From positions 1-64,000 of the forward strand of contig JAJPIA010000144.1 of the NCBI GenBank assembly GCA_021324975.1: a stretch of 64,000 nucleotides of DNA. Direction: 5' to 3'. Positions 31,719 to 41,807 of this stretch are shown in pieces; the stretch's first letter is position 1, and every line of letters starts with the position of its first letter. Both the position numbers and the translations under genes were made by a program. The stretch comes from Bacillota bacterium. GTDB lineage: Bacteria; Sysuimicrobiota; Sysuimicrobiia; Sysuimicrobiales; Segetimicrobiaceae. The notes beneath the pieces are model-generated. The model was not told where the DNA came from, did no database searches, and saw only the letters and a list, made by a program, of their open reading frames with translations.

Positions 31719-31988
31719 ATGGACGTGCTCAAAGTAGCCGCCAAGTCGAACCCGACCGCCGTGGCCGGGGCGCTGGCCGGCGTCGTTCGCGAAAAGGGCA
31801 CGGCGGAGTTGCAGGCGATTGGTGCGGCCGCGATCAACCAGGCGGTGAAGGCGATCGCGATCGCGCGGGGCTACGTCGCGCCGGCCGGCATGGACCTCGT
31901 GTGCGTCCCCGCGTTCGCGGATGTCCAGATCGATGGTGAGGACCGCACCGCGATCAAGCTCATCGTTTCCCCCCGCGTGCCCCGCTAG
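31719..31988 (+). CDS. spoVS: Stage V sporulation protein S
   Basis: DVLKVAAKSNPTAVAGALAGVVREKGTAELQAIGAAAINQAVKAIAIARGYVA. Confidence 0.95.
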   Translation: MDVLKVAAKSNPTAVAGALAGVVREKGTAELQAIGAAAINQAVKAIAIARGYVAPAGMDLVCVPAFADVQIDGEDRTAIKLIVSPRVPR

Positions 31989-31997
31989 GAGCAGTCA

Positions 31998-32846
31998 CTG
32001 CGCATCGATCTCCACGTTCACAGCACGGCCTCGGACGGGCTGCTTGCCCCGGCGCGCGTGGTCAAGGAAGCGAGGGATCGCGGCGTCGCGACGCTCGCGC
32101 TCACGGACCACGACACGACGAACGGCATCGCCGATGCGATCGAGGCGGGGCATCGGTGCGGCGTCGACGTGCTCCCCGGCGTGGAGATCAACACCGACGT
32201 CGGGCCGCATGAGGTGCACGTGCTGGGCTATTTCGTGGACTACGGGCGCGCATCGTTCCAAGCGTTCTTGCGCGAGATGCGCGACGGGCGGCTGGCCCGC
32301 GCCGAGGCGATGGTCAGCCGCCTCCGCGAACTCGGCGCCCCGGTCGCGTGGGAACGCGTGCAGGCGATCGCCGCCGGCGCCCCGGTCGGCCGCCCGCACA
32401 TCGCCCGCGCGCTGGTCGAGGCGGGCCGCGTGGCGACGGTGCAGGAGGCGTTTGAGCGGTACCTGGGGCGCACGGGACCCGCCTACGCGCCCCGGCCAAA
32501 GCTCACGCCCGAGGACGCCGTGGAACGGGTCTTGGACGCGGGAGGCGTGCCGGTGCTCGCGCACCCCGGCTGGCCGCAGAGCGGTCCCATCATCGACCGC
32601 GTGCCGCAACTCGTAGCCCACGGGTTGGCCGGGATCGAAGTCTTCTATCCCGACCACAGCGAGGAGATGGTGGCACGCTATCTCGATGTGGCGCGGCGCT
32701 ATGGGCTTGTTGCGACCGGCGGCACGGATTACCATGGTGGGGGAATGGCGACGCGGGTTCCCATCGGCAGCGTGCCTGTTCCGCCCGAAACGGTGACCGA
32801 GCTCCGAGCCCGCTGCGAAGCGCTTCGGGCACGGCACGCCCATTAG
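31998..32846 (+). CDS. PHP domain phosphoesterase (likely CTG start)
   Basis: LRIDLHVHSTASDG (HxH) lies upstream of the GTG at 32058; in-frame TAG precedes; AGGAG then CTG at 31998; LTDHDT, HPGWPQSG motifs. Confidence 0.85.
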   Translation: MRIDLHVHSTASDGLLAPARVVKEARDRGVATLALTDHDTTNGIADAIEAGHRCGVDVLPGVEINTDVGPHEVHVLGYFVDYGRASFQAFLREMRDGRLARAEAMVSRLRELGAPVAWERVQAIAAGAPVGRPHIARALVEAGRVATVQEAFERYLGRTGPAYAPRPKLTPEDAVERVLDAGGVPVLAHPGWPQSGPIIDRVPQLVAHGLAGIEVFYPDHSEEMVARYLDVARRYGLVATGGTDYHGGGMATRVPIGSVPVPPETVTELRARCEALRARHAH

Positions 32847-32971
32847 CGGTGTCGCTGGCGCGACGCGGCCACAAGAGCCGTCCGGAGGACGACGCGCCGC
32901 CTTCTCTATATTATGAAGACGTGTGAAGATGAAGATCTGAATCAAGATGAGGTAAGCGCCCGACCCGGAGG

Positions 32972-33199
32972 ATGAGCATGCGGTGTCCCAAGTGCGGAAC
33001 GGAGAACCCCGAAGGCAAAATCCTGTGCCGCGCCTGCGGTGCGCGGCTGCGCGCCCCGGCCCGGGCCGCGCGCGCGCTTCCCGTGCGGGAGACCGATCAA
33101 GAACTCCGGCAGCGGGTGTCGTATGATCTCACGCGCGTCGTGTGGGTCATCGCCGCGGTGATCGTGGTGGGCGCCGGTCTCGGCCTCCTGCTGAAGTAA
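32972..33199 (+). CDS. Small zinc-ribbon protein with C-terminal TM helix
   Basis: CPKCGTENPEGKILCRACGARL; VVWVIAAVIVVGAGLGLLL. Confidence 0.75.
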   Translation: MSMRCPKCGTENPEGKILCRACGARLRAPARAARALPVRETDQELRQRVSYDLTRVVWVIAAVIVVGAGLGLLLK

Positions 33200-33220
33200 C
33201 CGCTCCCCGCGGCTCCCCCG

Positions 33221-34672
33221 ATGCGCGGCAACCCCGAGCGCCCATCCTTTCGGCGGATCCCTTCCGTGGAGCGGCTGCTCCAGGGTCTCGATGCCTCGGG
33301 GGCGGCGGCGCAGCATCCGCGCCGCCTCGTCGTAGCCTGCGTCCGGGACGCGGTTGAGCGCGCCCGCCGGCGCCTCGCGGACGGCCGCGTGCCGGCGGAG
33401 GCGGTCAGCCTGGATGCGCTGCTCGCGGACGCGCGGGCGCTGCTCGAGGAGCGCTCGGCGCCGAGCCTCGACCGTGCCGTGAACGCGACCGGGATCGTGA
33501 TCCACACGAATCTCGGCCGCGCGCCGCTGTGCCAGGACGCGCGGCGGGCGGTCGCCGCCGCATCCGGGTACGCCGTGCTGGAGATCGACCGCGCCACGGG
33601 CGCCCGGGGGTCGCGACAGGCCCACGTCACGGAGTTGCTGCGCGAGCTCACGGGCGCGGAGGCGGCGTTCGTGGTCAACAACAACGCCGCGGCCGTGCTG
33701 GTCGCCCTGGCCGCGCTGGCATCCGGGCGAGACGCGCTCGTGTCCCGCGGCGAGCTCGTCGAGATCGGCGGGAGCTTTCGCATGCCGGACGTGATGGCGG
33801 CAAGCGGGTGCCGGCTCGTCGAGGTGGGGACGACCAACAAGACCTATCTCAGCGACTACGAGGCGGCGCTCACGCCCTCCACCGCGCTCCTCGTCAAGGT
33901 GCACCGCAGCAACTTCTCGATGCGCGGGTTCGTCCGCGAGGTGCCGCCGCAGGATCTCGCTGCGCTCGGGCAGCGCGCCGGGGTGCCGGTCTTGTTTGAT
34001 ATGGGCAGCGGCGCGCTCGAGGAGTTGGGGGCACGGGTCCGCTGCGCCTCCGGCCAGGCAGATCTGGCCGCCGCGCCGACCCTGCAGACGGCCGTCGCGT
34101 CCGGCGTGGACATCGTCACGGCGAGCGGCGACAAGCTCCTCGGCGGACCGCAGGCCGGCCTGCTGTTAGGACGCGCGGGCGCGATCGCGAAGATCCGGGC
34201 GCATCCGCTCGCGCGCGCGGTGCGTATTGGGAAGCTGGGGCTCGCCGCGCTGGAGGCCACACTTCGGGTGTACCGCGACCCCGACCGCGCGTGGAGCGAG
34301 ATCCCGGTGCTCGAGATGCTGAGCCGTTCTGCCGACACCCTGGAGCGCGCCGCGGGGTCGCTCCTTGAGCGCCTTCGGGCAGCGGTCAACGGTGCGGCCT
34401 CGCTGGACCTGTACGCCACCGTGACCGAAGCAGGAGGTGGAGCGCTGCCGGGGGTCGAGCTGGCGTCGTGGGCCGTGTCGGTGCGGCCGCATCACGGGTC
34501 CGTGGACGCGTGGGAGCGCCGGCTGCGCCACCACCGGCCGCCGGTGTTTGCGCGCATCGCGGACGGACGGCTGCTGCTCGACCTGAGGACGCTCGCCCCG
34601 GAGGACGAGCCGGTAGTCGCCGAGGCCCTCGAGGGGGCCGCACGCGACCACGCCGGCGCCGCGTCCGGGTAG
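33221..34672 (+). CDS. selA: L-seryl-tRNA(Sec) selenium transferase
   Basis: RRIPSVERLLQG; NATGIVIHTNLGRAPL; VNNNAAAVLVAL; SGDKLLGGPQAGLLLGR. Confidence 0.96.
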   Translation: MRGNPERPSFRRIPSVERLLQGLDASGAAAQHPRRLVVACVRDAVERARRRLADGRVPAEAVSLDALLADARALLEERSAPSLDRAVNATGIVIHTNLGRAPLCQDARRAVAAASGYAVLEIDRATGARGSRQAHVTELLRELTGAEAAFVVNNNAAAVLVALAALASGRDALVSRGELVEIGGSFRMPDVMAASGCRLVEVGTTNKTYLSDYEAALTPSTALLVKVHRSNFSMRGFVREVPPQDLAALGQRAGVPVLFDMGSGALEELGARVRCASGQADLAAAPTLQTAVASGVDIVTASGDKLLGGPQAGLLLGRAGAIAKIRAHPLARAVRIGKLGLAALEATLRVYRDPDRAWSEIPVLEMLSRSADTLERAAGSLLERLRAAVNGAASLDLYATVTEAGGGALPGVELASWAVSVRPHHGSVDAWERRLRHHRPPVFARIADGRLLLDLRTLAPEDEPVVAEALEGAARDHAGAASG

Positions 34673-34684
34673 GCCCCGCCGCCG

Positions 34685-36625
34685 ATGCCCGCGCGCCGGC
34701 ACGCGCCCGTCCGCTCCCCCGTGACGCGTTATGCCGTCGTGGGAACGGCGGGCCACATCGATCACGGCAAGAGCGCGCTCGTGCGCGCCCTGACCGGGAC
34801 CGACCCGGACCGGCTGGCGGAGGAGCAGCGCCGGGGCATGACGATCGACCTTGGGTTTGCCCACTTCGACCTGCCGGGCGGCGTGCGGGTCGGGATCGTC
34901 GACGTGCCCGGGCACGAGCGGCTCATCCGCACGATGCTCGCCGGCGCCACCGGCATCGACCTCGTGCTGCTGGTTGTGGCGGCCGACGAGGGCATCATGC
35001 CGCAGACACGTGAGCACCTGGACATCCTGCGGTTCCTGCGGGTGACCTGCGGCGTTGTCGCGCTCACGAAGATGGACCTGGTGACGGACGCGGAGTGGCT
35101 GGCCCTCGTCAAGGACGAGATCCAGGGCGTAGTCCGCGGGACGTTCCTGGAACAGGCGCCGCTCGTGGAAGTATCGTCCCGGACGGGCGCCGGGCTGCCG
35201 GCGCTGGTCGCGGCCATCGGCCAGGGGCTTGCCACAGCGTCCCGGGCCAACGCGGACGCGCCGGCGCGCCTGCCGGTGGACCGGAGCTTCACGATGGCGG
35301 GCTTCGGGACCGTCGTGACAGGCACGCTGTGGTCGGGGCAGATTCGCACGGGCGACGTGCTGGCGCTCCTGCCCTCGGGCCGGGAGGTGCGGGTGCGGCA
35401 GGTGCAGAGTCACGGCGAGATCGTGACGGAAGCCACCGCCGGGCAACGGGCCGCGCTGAACCTCGTGGGCGTCGGCAAGGATGAGGTTGCCCGGGGCGAC
35501 GTGCTGGCGGCGCCCGGCGCGTACCGCCCATCCGCTGTCGTGGACGTCCGGCTGCGACTCCTGCCCGACGTCTCGCCGCTCCGGCACCATGAACGGGTTC
35601 GCCTGTATCTCGGCGCCGACGAGGTGATCGGCCGCGTGCGCCTCCTCGATTGCGACACGCTGCCGCCCGGCGGGGAGGCGGCCGCGCAGCTTCGGCTGGA
35701 GCGGAGCACGGTGGCCGCCCGCGGCGACCCGTTTGTCATCCGCCGGTACTCGCCGATGACGACCGTGGGCGGCGGCGAGATCATCACGGTGGATGCGCCC
35801 GTGCGCCGCCGCGGCGTCGCCGCGGCGGAAGCGCTCGTCTCCGCGGCATCCGCCGGCATGGACGCCCGCATGCGCGAGGCGCTTGCGCGCGCCGGCCGCG
35901 CCGGTGCCACCGTCGAGGAGCTTGCGCGATCGCTCGACATCACCGTGGCGCGTGCCGGCGAACTCCTGGACACGCTGCGGGGCGCGGGCGACGTCTACGG
36001 GATCCGCGGGCGGGTCTTCTCCGCGGAGACGGTGGAGCAACTCCGCCGGGCGGTCGTCGCGACCCTTACGGCGCATCATGCCGCCGTCCCGTGGCGCGCT
36101 GGGATGCCCCGCGAGGAGCTCAAGCGCCGCGCGTTCCCAAGTGGCGACGACCGCCTGTACGGCGTCGTGCTGGATGAGCTCGCAGAGTCCGGCGCGATCG
36201 TCGCGGAGCCTGCGCTCGTCCGCCTTGCCGCGTTTGCGCCGGCCCGGAGCCGCGAGGAGGCCGCCGCCGCGGAAGCGATCGCCGCCGCCTACCGCCACGG
36301 GCGATTCGCGCCGCCGGCGCCGGAGGAGGTTCTCGCGCACGCGGTCGACCGGGGCGCCGCGGACCGGATGTTTCAGGCGCTCCTCGACGACGGGACACTC
36401 GTCGAGGCGGGCGGGATCGTGTTTCATCGTGACGGGGTTGCCGAGATCGAGGCGCAGGCGGTGGCGCATCTCGAGCGGCACGGCGAGCTCACCGTGGCAG
36501 TGCTGCGCGACCTGCTCGGCAGCAGCCGCAAGTATGTGCTCGCGGCGCTCGAGCTGCTCGACGCGCGCCGCGTCACCCGACGGACCGGCGACAAGCGCGT
36601 CCTCGTCAAACCGGCGGGGGAGTAG
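34685..36625 (+). CDS. selB: Selenocysteine-specific translation elongation factor
   Basis: [50 protein letters not shown]-terminal winged-helix repeats; follows selA. Confidence 0.95.
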   Translation: MPARRHAPVRSPVTRYAVVGTAGHIDHGKSALVRALTGTDPDRLAEEQRRGMTIDLGFAHFDLPGGVRVGIVDVPGHERLIRTMLAGATGIDLVLLVVAADEGIMPQTREHLDILRFLRVTCGVVALTKMDLVTDAEWLALVKDEIQGVVRGTFLEQAPLVEVSSRTGAGLPALVAAIGQGLATASRANADAPARLPVDRSFTMAGFGTVVTGTLWSGQIRTGDVLALLPSGREVRVRQVQSHGEIVTEATAGQRAALNLVGVGKDEVARGDVLAAPGAYRPSAVVDVRLRLLPDVSPLRHHERVRLYLGADEVIGRVRLLDCDTLPPGGEAAAQLRLERSTVAARGDPFVIRRYSPMTTVGGGEIITVDAPVRRRGVAAAEALVSAASAGMDARMREALARAGRAGATVEELARSLDITVARAGELLDTLRGAGDVYGIRGRVFSAETVEQLRRAVVATLTAHHAAVPWRAGMPREELKRRAFPSGDDRLYGVVLDELAESGAIVAEPALVRLAAFAPARSREEAAAAEAIAAAYRHGRFAPPAPEEVLAHAVDRGAADRMFQALLDDGTLVEAGGIVFHRDGVAEIEAQAVAHLERHGELTVAVLRDLLGSSRKYVLAALELLDARRVTRRTGDKRVLVKPAGE

Positions 36626-36757
36626 GCTCGGAGCGCAGGCGGCGCGCCGAGCCCCGGCGAAGCTACAGTGCCGGCGCCTCCCGTGGACACCAGTGTCCGG
36701 CCGCGACCGGCCGGGCGTCACCGCGCCGAACGATGGCCCTCAGGATGGAGTGACCGC

Positions 36758-37312
36758 ATGGCGAAGACGCACGCGGGCCCGACCGAGACCGACCCGATCC
36801 TGCACCGATGGAGCACCCTCGTCGCGGACGTGCTCCTCGACCACCGCGTCCACATGTTCGGCTACGTCCCCGACGAGGTGAGCGGCCATCTGCTCCGGCG
36901 GCTCGAGGCCGAGCCGGCGTGCACGGTCGTGTGCTGCACGCGGGAGGAGGAGGCCGTCGCCACCGTGGCCGGCGCGTACCTCGGGGGCAAACGGGGTGCG
37001 GTCGTGCTCCAGACGAGCGGGATCGGCAACTCGATGAACGCCCTGGGATCGTTCGTCGTCCCGTATCAAATTCCGATGCTGCTCATCGTGAGCGAGCGCG
37101 GCGGCCTCGGCGAGTTCAATCCCGCCCAGGTGCCGCTCGGGCACGCCGTACCTCGAGTGCTCGACGCGCTCGGCATCCAGACGTTCCCGCTCACGCCGGA
37201 GGCCGAGATCGCGCCGGTCCTCGCGGGCGCCGCGGAACTGGCATTTGCGACGATGATGCCTGTGGCCGTGGTGCTCACGACGCGGCTGACCGGGGGCAAG
37301 ACGCTCCGATGA
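36758..37312 (+). CDS. TPP-dependent decarboxylase alpha subunit, sulfopyruvate/phosphonopyruvate decarboxylase-like
   Basis: TPP_N-like fold: CTREEEAVATVAGAYLGGKRGAVVLQTSGIGNSMNALGS; ERGGLGEFNPAQ. Confidence 0.75.
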   Translation: MAKTHAGPTETDPILHRWSTLVADVLLDHRVHMFGYVPDEVSGHLLRRLEAEPACTVVCCTREEEAVATVAGAYLGGKRGAVVLQTSGIGNSMNALGSFVVPYQIPMLLIVSERGGLGEFNPAQVPLGHAVPRVLDALGIQTFPLTPEAEIAPVLAGAAELAFATMMPVAVVLTTRLTGGKTLR

Positions 37313-37875
37313 ACCGGCTCGACGCGATCCGGCGCATCGTTCCGCTGCTCGGCGACGCGGCCGTGGTCTCGAACCTTGGGCGCAACACGTACGACCTGTA
37401 CGAGGCGTCGGACCGGCCGGAAAACTTCTACATGTGGGGCGCGATGGGGTCGACGTCGTCCGTCGGCCTCGGGATCGCGATGGCGCAGCCGGCGCGCCGC
37501 GTCGTCGTGCTCGACGGTGACGGCTCGATGCTGATGAGCCTCGGCTGCCTCGCCACGGTGGCGGCGTATCGGCCGGCGAACCTCATTCTGGTTGTGCTCG
37601 ACAACGAGACCTACGAGACGACCGGCGGGCAGGCGACGCACTCGGGACGCTGCGCCGACCTGGAGGCCGTCGCCCGCGGCGCCGGGCTGGCCCATACCGC
37701 CACCGTCACGACGGTGGATGACTTTGCCGCCGCGCTCGGGCGTGCGCTCCGGGACCCCGGGCCCTGGTTCATCCTGGCCAAGGTCGAGCAGGCGACCTCA
37801 TTTGCCCGCGTTCCACGTCGCCCGATCTTCATCAAAGACCGGTTCATGGCCGCGCTGGGCACCACCGCAGGCTAG
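37309..37875 (+). CDS. TPP-dependent decarboxylase beta subunit
   Basis: MGSTSSVGLGIAMAQPARRVVVLDGDGSMLMSLG...LDNETYETTGGQ (TPP-binding GDG-N motif); ATGA overlap with the alpha subunit. Confidence 0.8.
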   Translation: MNRLDAIRRIVPLLGDAAVVSNLGRNTYDLYEASDRPENFYMWGAMGSTSSVGLGIAMAQPARRVVVLDGDGSMLMSLGCLATVAAYRPANLILVVLDNETYETTGGQATHSGRCADLEAVARGAGLAHTATVTTVDDFAAALGRALRDPGPWFILAKVEQATSFARVPRRPIFIKDRFMAALGTTAG

Positions 37876-37942
37876 CATCGCGCCGGTGCGACGCCTCGGC
37901 GCTTCACGCTCGGCGGCGCGGTGATGCCGTGAGTGCGCGGCC

Positions 37943-38119
37943 GTGGCGCCCTGTGTATCCCACGCCGGCGGGCAGGTCGAGGGGATCCTGGGCCTGCCCG
38001 AGCTCTACCGCGAACTCCCGGGACTGTTCGAATACCGGCGGTTCGAGAGCGACGAGCTGACGGCCAAAGCCCGGACGCTCGAACGCCTCCTCCACGATTA
38101 CGCCGCCGGCCACGCCTGA
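37943..38119 (+). CDS. Short hypothetical ORF or gene remnant (58 aa)
   Basis: VAPCVSHAGGQVEGILGLPELYRELPGLFEYRRFESDELTAKARTLERLLHDYAAGHA; protein-like composition, too short for the supplied track. Confidence 0.3.
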   Translation: MAPCVSHAGGQVEGILGLPELYRELPGLFEYRRFESDELTAKARTLERLLHDYAAGHA

Positions 38120-38241
38120 GCGGGCACGCCGCTCAATTGAGAGTTTCCTGTTCCCTACCCGATCCCAGAGGGGGCACACCGCCGTTCAGCGCGAAATAGC
38201 GCCTGGGCACGGGAGTGTTCAAGGCAGGGCCCGGGGAGGGA

Positions 38242-39813
38242 ATGCCGGCGATGGGCAGAGGGATCGTTCTTCGGATTCTTGCGGTCTGCGTGATTTCGGC
38301 CCTGTTGTGGCCGTTGTCGACCGGCGTAACCGCTCAGACGCGGTCGGGCGGCATCATCAAAGTCGCGACGGACGCCGAACCCAATACGTTCGACTGGATG
38401 ACGTCGACCGCCACGGCGACGCGCCTCGTCGCGTGGCACGTGTTCGAAGGGCTGTTTGCCATCGATCAGCAGTACCAGGTGCGGCCGCTGCTGGCGGAGG
38501 GTTTCGCCGCGAGCCCGGACGGTCTCCGCTACACAATCAGGCTGCGCAAAGGCGTCAAGTTCCACGACGGCCAGCCGATGACGGCCGGCGACGTCATCGC
38601 GTCGCTCGAGCGCTGGGGCAAACTGAGCAGCGGCGGCCGGGAGACGTTCAAGCACGTCAAGGACATCCGCGCCCCCGACCAGAGCACCGTCGAAATCAAC
38701 CTGTCCTCGCCGTTCGCGCCGCTGATCACGAGCCTGGGCGACCCCAAGCAGTCCGCGATCGTCATGCCGAAGGCCATCGCGGAGCGGGCGGGCGCGCAGC
38801 CGGTGCGCGAACTGGTCGGCACCGGCCCGTACATCTTCAAGCAGTGGACGCCGGGCCAGATCATCGTGCTCGCCCGTAACCCAGCCTACGCCTCGCGGAC
38901 GGAGAACTGGGGCGGCCTGACGGGCCGCAAAGTCGCGTACGCGGACGAGGTCCACTTCTATCCCGTGACGGATCCGCAGGTGCGCCTGTCGGGCGTGTCG
39001 ACCGGGCAATACGACTTCGCCCTGGCGCTTCCCGCGGACCTGTATCCGAAGGTGAAGGCCGACCGGCGCCTGACGGCCGATATCGTGCACGTCTTCAGCT
39101 GGCCGGGGATCGTCTTCAACAAGGCGCGCGGCCCGTTCACCGACGTCCGGCTGCGCCAGGCCGTCCAGTACGCGATCAAGCCCGCCGACCTGATGGCCGC
39201 GGCGGTCGGACCCAAGGAGTTCTGGGCGCTCGATCCGGGCCTGTTCTTCCCCGAGCAGCGCGGCGTCTACAGCACCGCCGGAGCGGAGATCTACAACCAC
39301 CAGAATCTCGACAAGGCGCGGGCGCTGATGCGCGAGGCGGGCTACACGGGCCAGAAGATCGTGCTCATGTACACCAAGGATTACACGTGGATGAACAACG
39401 CCGGGCAGGTGCTGGCGCCGGAGCTGCAGGCCGTGGGGTTCAACGTCGACTCGCAGGTGTACGACTGGCCCACGCTGCTGAGCCGCCGCACCAAGCCGCA
39501 GTTCTTCGATATCTTCATCACCGGCTTCTCCCCGTCGATCGATCCGACCGGGATCATCTTCTTCGGCCCGAAGTGGCCCGGCTGGTACCAGAGCGCCGCC
39601 CTGGACAAGGTGCTGGAGGAGTGGAGCCGGACGCCGGTCACGGCGCAGGCCGAGCGCCACAAGATCATGGACGAGATTCAGACGGTGTTCTACAACGAGG
39701 TGCCGGTGGCCAAGCTCGGCAACCAGTACGGGCTGGAAGTCTACAACGATCGCCTGCAGGGTTACACGAGCTACTTCGACGTGCGGTTCTGGAACACGTG
39801 GGTGACGCGCTGA
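38242..39813 (+). CDS. ABC transporter substrate-binding protein, family 5 (peptide/nickel type)
   Basis: Signal peptide; SGGIIKVATDAEPNTFDWM; YTIRLRKGVKFHDGQPMTAGDVIASLERW; GTGPYIFKQW. Confidence 0.9.
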   Translation: MPAMGRGIVLRILAVCVISALLWPLSTGVTAQTRSGGIIKVATDAEPNTFDWMTSTATATRLVAWHVFEGLFAIDQQYQVRPLLAEGFAASPDGLRYTIRLRKGVKFHDGQPMTAGDVIASLERWGKLSSGGRETFKHVKDIRAPDQSTVEINLSSPFAPLITSLGDPKQSAIVMPKAIAERAGAQPVRELVGTGPYIFKQWTPGQIIVLARNPAYASRTENWGGLTGRKVAYADEVHFYPVTDPQVRLSGVSTGQYDFALALPADLYPKVKADRRLTADIVHVFSWPGIVFNKARGPFTDVRLRQAVQYAIKPADLMAAAVGPKEFWALDPGLFFPEQRGVYSTAGAEIYNHQNLDKARALMREAGYTGQKIVLMYTKDYTWMNNAGQVLAPELQAVGFNVDSQVYDWPTLLSRRTKPQFFDIFITGFSPSIDPTGIIFFGPKWPGWYQSAALDKVLEEWSRTPVTAQAERHKIMDEIQTVFYNEVPVAKLGNQYGLEVYNDRLQGYTSYFDVRFWNTWVTR

Positions 39814-39884
39814 GACGCCCCGCGGGGCGCAGCCGGCGCGCCGGGCGGGCCCGCGCCGCGGCCGGAACGCGCGCGCAGTAGGGG

Positions 39885-40826
39885 ATGGCGCGGTACGCGG
39901 CCGGGCGCGTCCTGGCCCTGGTGCCGGTGCTGCTCATCGTCGGCGTCACGGTCTTTCTGCTGATCCACCTCATCCCCGGCGATCCGGCGTCCGTGATCCT
40001 GGGCCCGGAAGCGACCGACACGCAGGTCGCACAGCTGCGCGCGGCGCTCGGCCTGGACCGGCCGTTGTACGTGCAGTTCGTCGTGTGGTTCGGGCGCGTG
40101 GTGCACGGCGATCTCGGCGACTCGATCTTCCTCCGCCAGACGGTCACCCGCGCGATCTGGGACCACCTGAGCCCCACGGCGAGTCTGACCGCCCTGGCGG
40201 AGGCGCTCGCGCTCGCGGTGGCGATCCCGTCCGGCATCCTCGCGGCGTGGAAGCGCGACACCCGCTACGATCAGATCTTCATGATGCTGGTGCTGCTCGG
40301 CGTCTCGATTCCGTCGTTCTGGACCGGGCTCAACCTGATCGCGCTGTTCGCGGTCGCCCTGCGCCTGTTTCCGGTCGCCGGCTACGTCTCGCCGGCGCAC
40401 GGCGTCGGCCCGTGGCTCGGGAGCCTCGTCCTGCCCGCGGCCGCCCTGGCGTTCACGCAGGCCGGCCTGATCGCCCGGATGGCCCGCGATTCGACGATCG
40501 ACGTGCTGGCCGAGGACTACATCCGGACCGCCCGCAGCAAGGGCGTGCGCGAGCCGCGCGTGCTGGCGCGCCACGCGTTCCGCAACGCGCTCATCCCCAC
40601 CGTCACGGTGGTGGGGACGAGCCTCGCCAACCTCCTGTCCGGGGCCGTTATCGTGGAGACCGTGTTCGTGCTGCCCGGCATCGGCAACCTGGCGGTGCAG
40701 TCGATCAGCCGGCGCGACTACCCGGTGATCGAAGGCGTGGTTCTGCTCGTGGCGCTCGTCTACGTCATCGTCAACCTCGCCGTCGATCTCCTGTACGCGG
40801 CCCTCGACCCGCGGATTACGTACTGA
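39885..40826 (+). CDS. ABC transporter permease (DppB-like)
   Basis: RVLALVPVLLIVGVTVFLLIHLIPGDPA; RTARSKGVREPRVLARHAFRNALIP EAA loop. Confidence 0.92.
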   Translation: MARYAAGRVLALVPVLLIVGVTVFLLIHLIPGDPASVILGPEATDTQVAQLRAALGLDRPLYVQFVVWFGRVVHGDLGDSIFLRQTVTRAIWDHLSPTASLTALAEALALAVAIPSGILAAWKRDTRYDQIFMMLVLLGVSIPSFWTGLNLIALFAVALRLFPVAGYVSPAHGVGPWLGSLVLPAAALAFTQAGLIARMARDSTIDVLAEDYIRTARSKGVREPRVLARHAFRNALIPTVTVVGTSLANLLSGAVIVETVFVLPGIGNLAVQSISRRDYPVIEGVVLLVALVYVIVNLAVDLLYAALDPRITY

Positions 40827-41722
40827 TGGAGCACTTCCTCCGCGCCCTCGTCCGCCGCCGGCCGATCGCCGCGGCTGCGGTCGCGGTGCTCGCCGTGATC
40901 GTCCTCGCGGCGGTCCTGGCGCCGGTGCTCGCGTTGCCGGCGCCCGACCGGTTCGATATGAGTGCGCGGCTCGCGCCGCCGAGTCTTGCGCACCCGTTCG
41001 GCACCGACAACTTCGGCCGGGACGTCCTCAGCCGGGTCGTCTACAGCGCCCGCGTGTCTCTCCTCATCGGGCTCGGCGTGATGGTGGTCAGCACCGCGGC
41101 CGGCACGCTCGCCGGCCTCGCCGCCGGCTACTACCGCCGCATCGACGGCCCGGCGATGCGGGTCCTCGACGGCCTCATGTCGTTCCCCGCGATTCTGCTG
41201 GCCATCGCGCTCGTGGCCGCCCTCGGCGTCGGCGCGCGCAACGAGATCATCGCGATCGCCCTCGTCTACTTTCCGCGAACCGCCCGCATCGTCCGCGCGT
41301 CCACGCTCACGCTCAAGCAGCGGGCGTTCGTCGAGGCCGCGGTCGCGCTGGGCGAGGGCGACCGCCGGATCCTCACCGTGCACATCCTGCGCAACGCCCT
41401 CACGCCGCTGATCGTGCAGTCCACGTTCGTGTTCGCGGAGGCAATCCTCGCGGACGCGGCGTTGTCGTTCCTCGGGTTGGGCGTCCGACCCCCGACGCCG
41501 ACCTGGGGCAACATGCTGGACGACGCCCACATCTACATCGAGACGGCACCGTGGTTCGTCGTCTTTCCCGGCGTCGCGATCGTGCTGACGGTCCTGTCTC
41601 TCAACCTCGTGGGCGACGCCGTACGCGATCTCGCCGATCCCTACGCCGTCGCCGGACGCCGGGCCCGCGCGGCGCGGGACCGCCGGCTCTCGCGAGCGGT
41701 CCCCAAGCCCGCGCAGGAATAG
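40826..41722 (+). CDS. ABC transporter permease (DppC-like)
   Basis: HPFGTDNFGRDVLSRVVYSARVSLLIG; ALGEGDRRILTVHILRNALTPLIV. Confidence 0.92.
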   Translation: MEHFLRALVRRRPIAAAAVAVLAVIVLAAVLAPVLALPAPDRFDMSARLAPPSLAHPFGTDNFGRDVLSRVVYSARVSLLIGLGVMVVSTAAGTLAGLAAGYYRRIDGPAMRVLDGLMSFPAILLAIALVAALGVGARNEIIAIALVYFPRTARIVRASTLTLKQRAFVEAAVALGEGDRRILTVHILRNALTPLIVQSTFVFAEAILADAALSFLGLGVRPPTPTWGNMLDDAHIYIETAPWFVVFPGVAIVLTVLSLNLVGDAVRDLADPYAVAGRRARAARDRRLSRAVPKPAQE

Positions 41723-41793
41723 CCAGGCGATACGTCTTCCGAAGTCTCCGTGCGGCGTCTGTGAGGAGGATCGCCGGAGCCCTGTGCCGAAGG

Positions 41794-41807
41794 CTGATGA
41801 TCATCAG
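41794..41807. promoter_or_regulatory. Perfect 14-bp palindrome at the regulator start (candidate operator)
   Basis: CTGATGATCATCAG, overlapping the GTG start at 41807. Confidence 0.5.

Noticed and set aside
37922-37924. In-frame TGA upstream of the 58-aa ORF as a selenocysteine codon
   Set aside because: No known selenoprotein family, no convincing downstream SECIS-like stem-loop; too speculative for a feature.
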